This document shows positions 5,825 to 6,167 of a DNA stretch of 6,167 bases, piece by piece. The DNA comes from Desulfobacteraceae bacterium. Lineage in GTDB: Bacteria > Desulfobacterota > Desulfobacteria > Desulfobacterales > UBA11574. Position 1 is the stretch's first letter; the number at the start of each line of letters is the position of its first letter. A model generated the notes under the pieces. It worked only from the letters and a program-made list of their open reading frames with translations, searched no databases and was not told the origin of the DNA. The stretch spans positions 1-6,167 of the forward strand of contig JAOUGB010000156.1 of assembly GCA_029857875.1 (NCBI GenBank). The letters run 5' to 3'. Both the position numbers and the translations under genes were made by a program.

Positions 5825-5943
5825 TGGTAATGTATTAAGAGTTTCGATGGAAAGGAGGAGCGAGTTAATTAAAGATATCTTGCCATGAACACAACCTGGA
5901 GCCAACTCCTACTAATTCCATATATCATAAATCAGTGCCTTCA

Positions 5944-6167
5944 TTAGTCTCTATTCAAGTTTTTTAGGTTATGTCTTTCTGTCCATTTACCAGCTGGCGC
6001 ATTGGTTTTTGATTCCTGGCCAGAAACGACAGAGTTGTCAGAAGGCTTTTCCTCGGTTCCGGAGCTATCTTCTTTTTCGATAACCTGTGAAGCGGGAAGT
6101 CTGGGCACCGGCATCCTGTTAAGCGACTTGTCAGTCGATGGGGCAGAAGATACTCCTTCAGATACGG
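5944..6167 (-). CDS. C-terminal end of an unidentified protein (start lies beyond the window)
   Basis: The minus-strand frame ending in TAA at 5944-5946, directly followed by a second stop TGA, encodes 73 visible residues. They are hydrophilic and low in complexity: Ser/Pro-rich (VSSAPSTDKS), then acidic (EKEDSSGTEEKPSDNS), then a basic end (KWTERHNLKNLNRD). No domain is recognisable; this resembles a disordered C-terminal tail. A second minus frame stays open over much the same stretch to about 5970, but its composition (rich in Leu, Arg and Cys) looks less natural. That leaves some doubt about the frame. No clear terminator follows, only a weak GGAG-TTGG-CTCC hairpin without a T-run near 5900. 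Confidence 0.55.
   Translation of the reverse strand, partial: VSEGVSSAPSTDKSLNRMPVPRLPASQVIEKEDSSGTEEKPSDNSVVSGQESKTNAPAGKWTERHNLKNLNRD

Noticed and set aside
5853..5892. Plus-strand AAGGAGGAG followed by short frames (13 and 20 codons)
   Set aside because: No start codon at proper spacing after the purine-rich stretch, and the frames are tiny with no recognisable pattern.

Overview
The window reads as a piece of a Gram-negative chromosome. Every gene I can support lies on the minus strand, so transcription runs from high to low coordinates. RlpA, GmhB (LPS-core heptose synthesis), a lipoprotein signal and a PEP-CTERM tail indicate an outer membrane and an exosortase system. Together with a Geobacter-like c-di-GMP-I RNA and a small RRxGxxRR protein, this suggests a Desulfobacterota (deltaproteobacterial) genome, possibly Desulfobacterales. 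That placement is inference from gene content, not a database match.

Left part (about 1-4600): a compact gene series read hsp20 -> lon -> rlpA -> gmhB -> recD2 (the last cut by the window edge). The lon stop and rlpA start share one base. gmhB starts 10 bases after rlpA if a TTG start is accepted. recD2 starts 5 bases after gmhB. This looks like one transcription unit joining proteostasis (small heat-shock holdase, Lon protease) with envelope functions (septal lipoprotein glycosidase, heptose phosphatase) and a DNA helicase. A sigma70-like promoter is proposed in front of hsp20.

Middle part (about 4600-5620): a roughly 375-base gene-poor stretch, then a separate small transcription unit that is the most interesting part of the window. 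From its 5' end it has a sigma70-like promoter, a divergent c-di-GMP-I (GEMM) class aptamer, and an intrinsic terminator whose 5' arm is the aptamer's own 3' strand. These are followed by a near-perfect ribosome binding site, an 82-residue protein with both a lipobox and a C-terminal PEP-CTERM signal, a previously uncalled 49-residue arginine-rich ORF, and a strong final terminator. I infer that a second messenger, probably cyclic di-GMP or a related dinucleotide, switches on a tiny exported lipopeptide and its basic partner.

Right part (about 5650-6167): an AT-rich intergenic region with a perfect 12-base inverted repeat, a smaller dyad and repeated ATGCAAA motifs, then the C-terminal end of an unidentified minus-strand gene that runs off the window.
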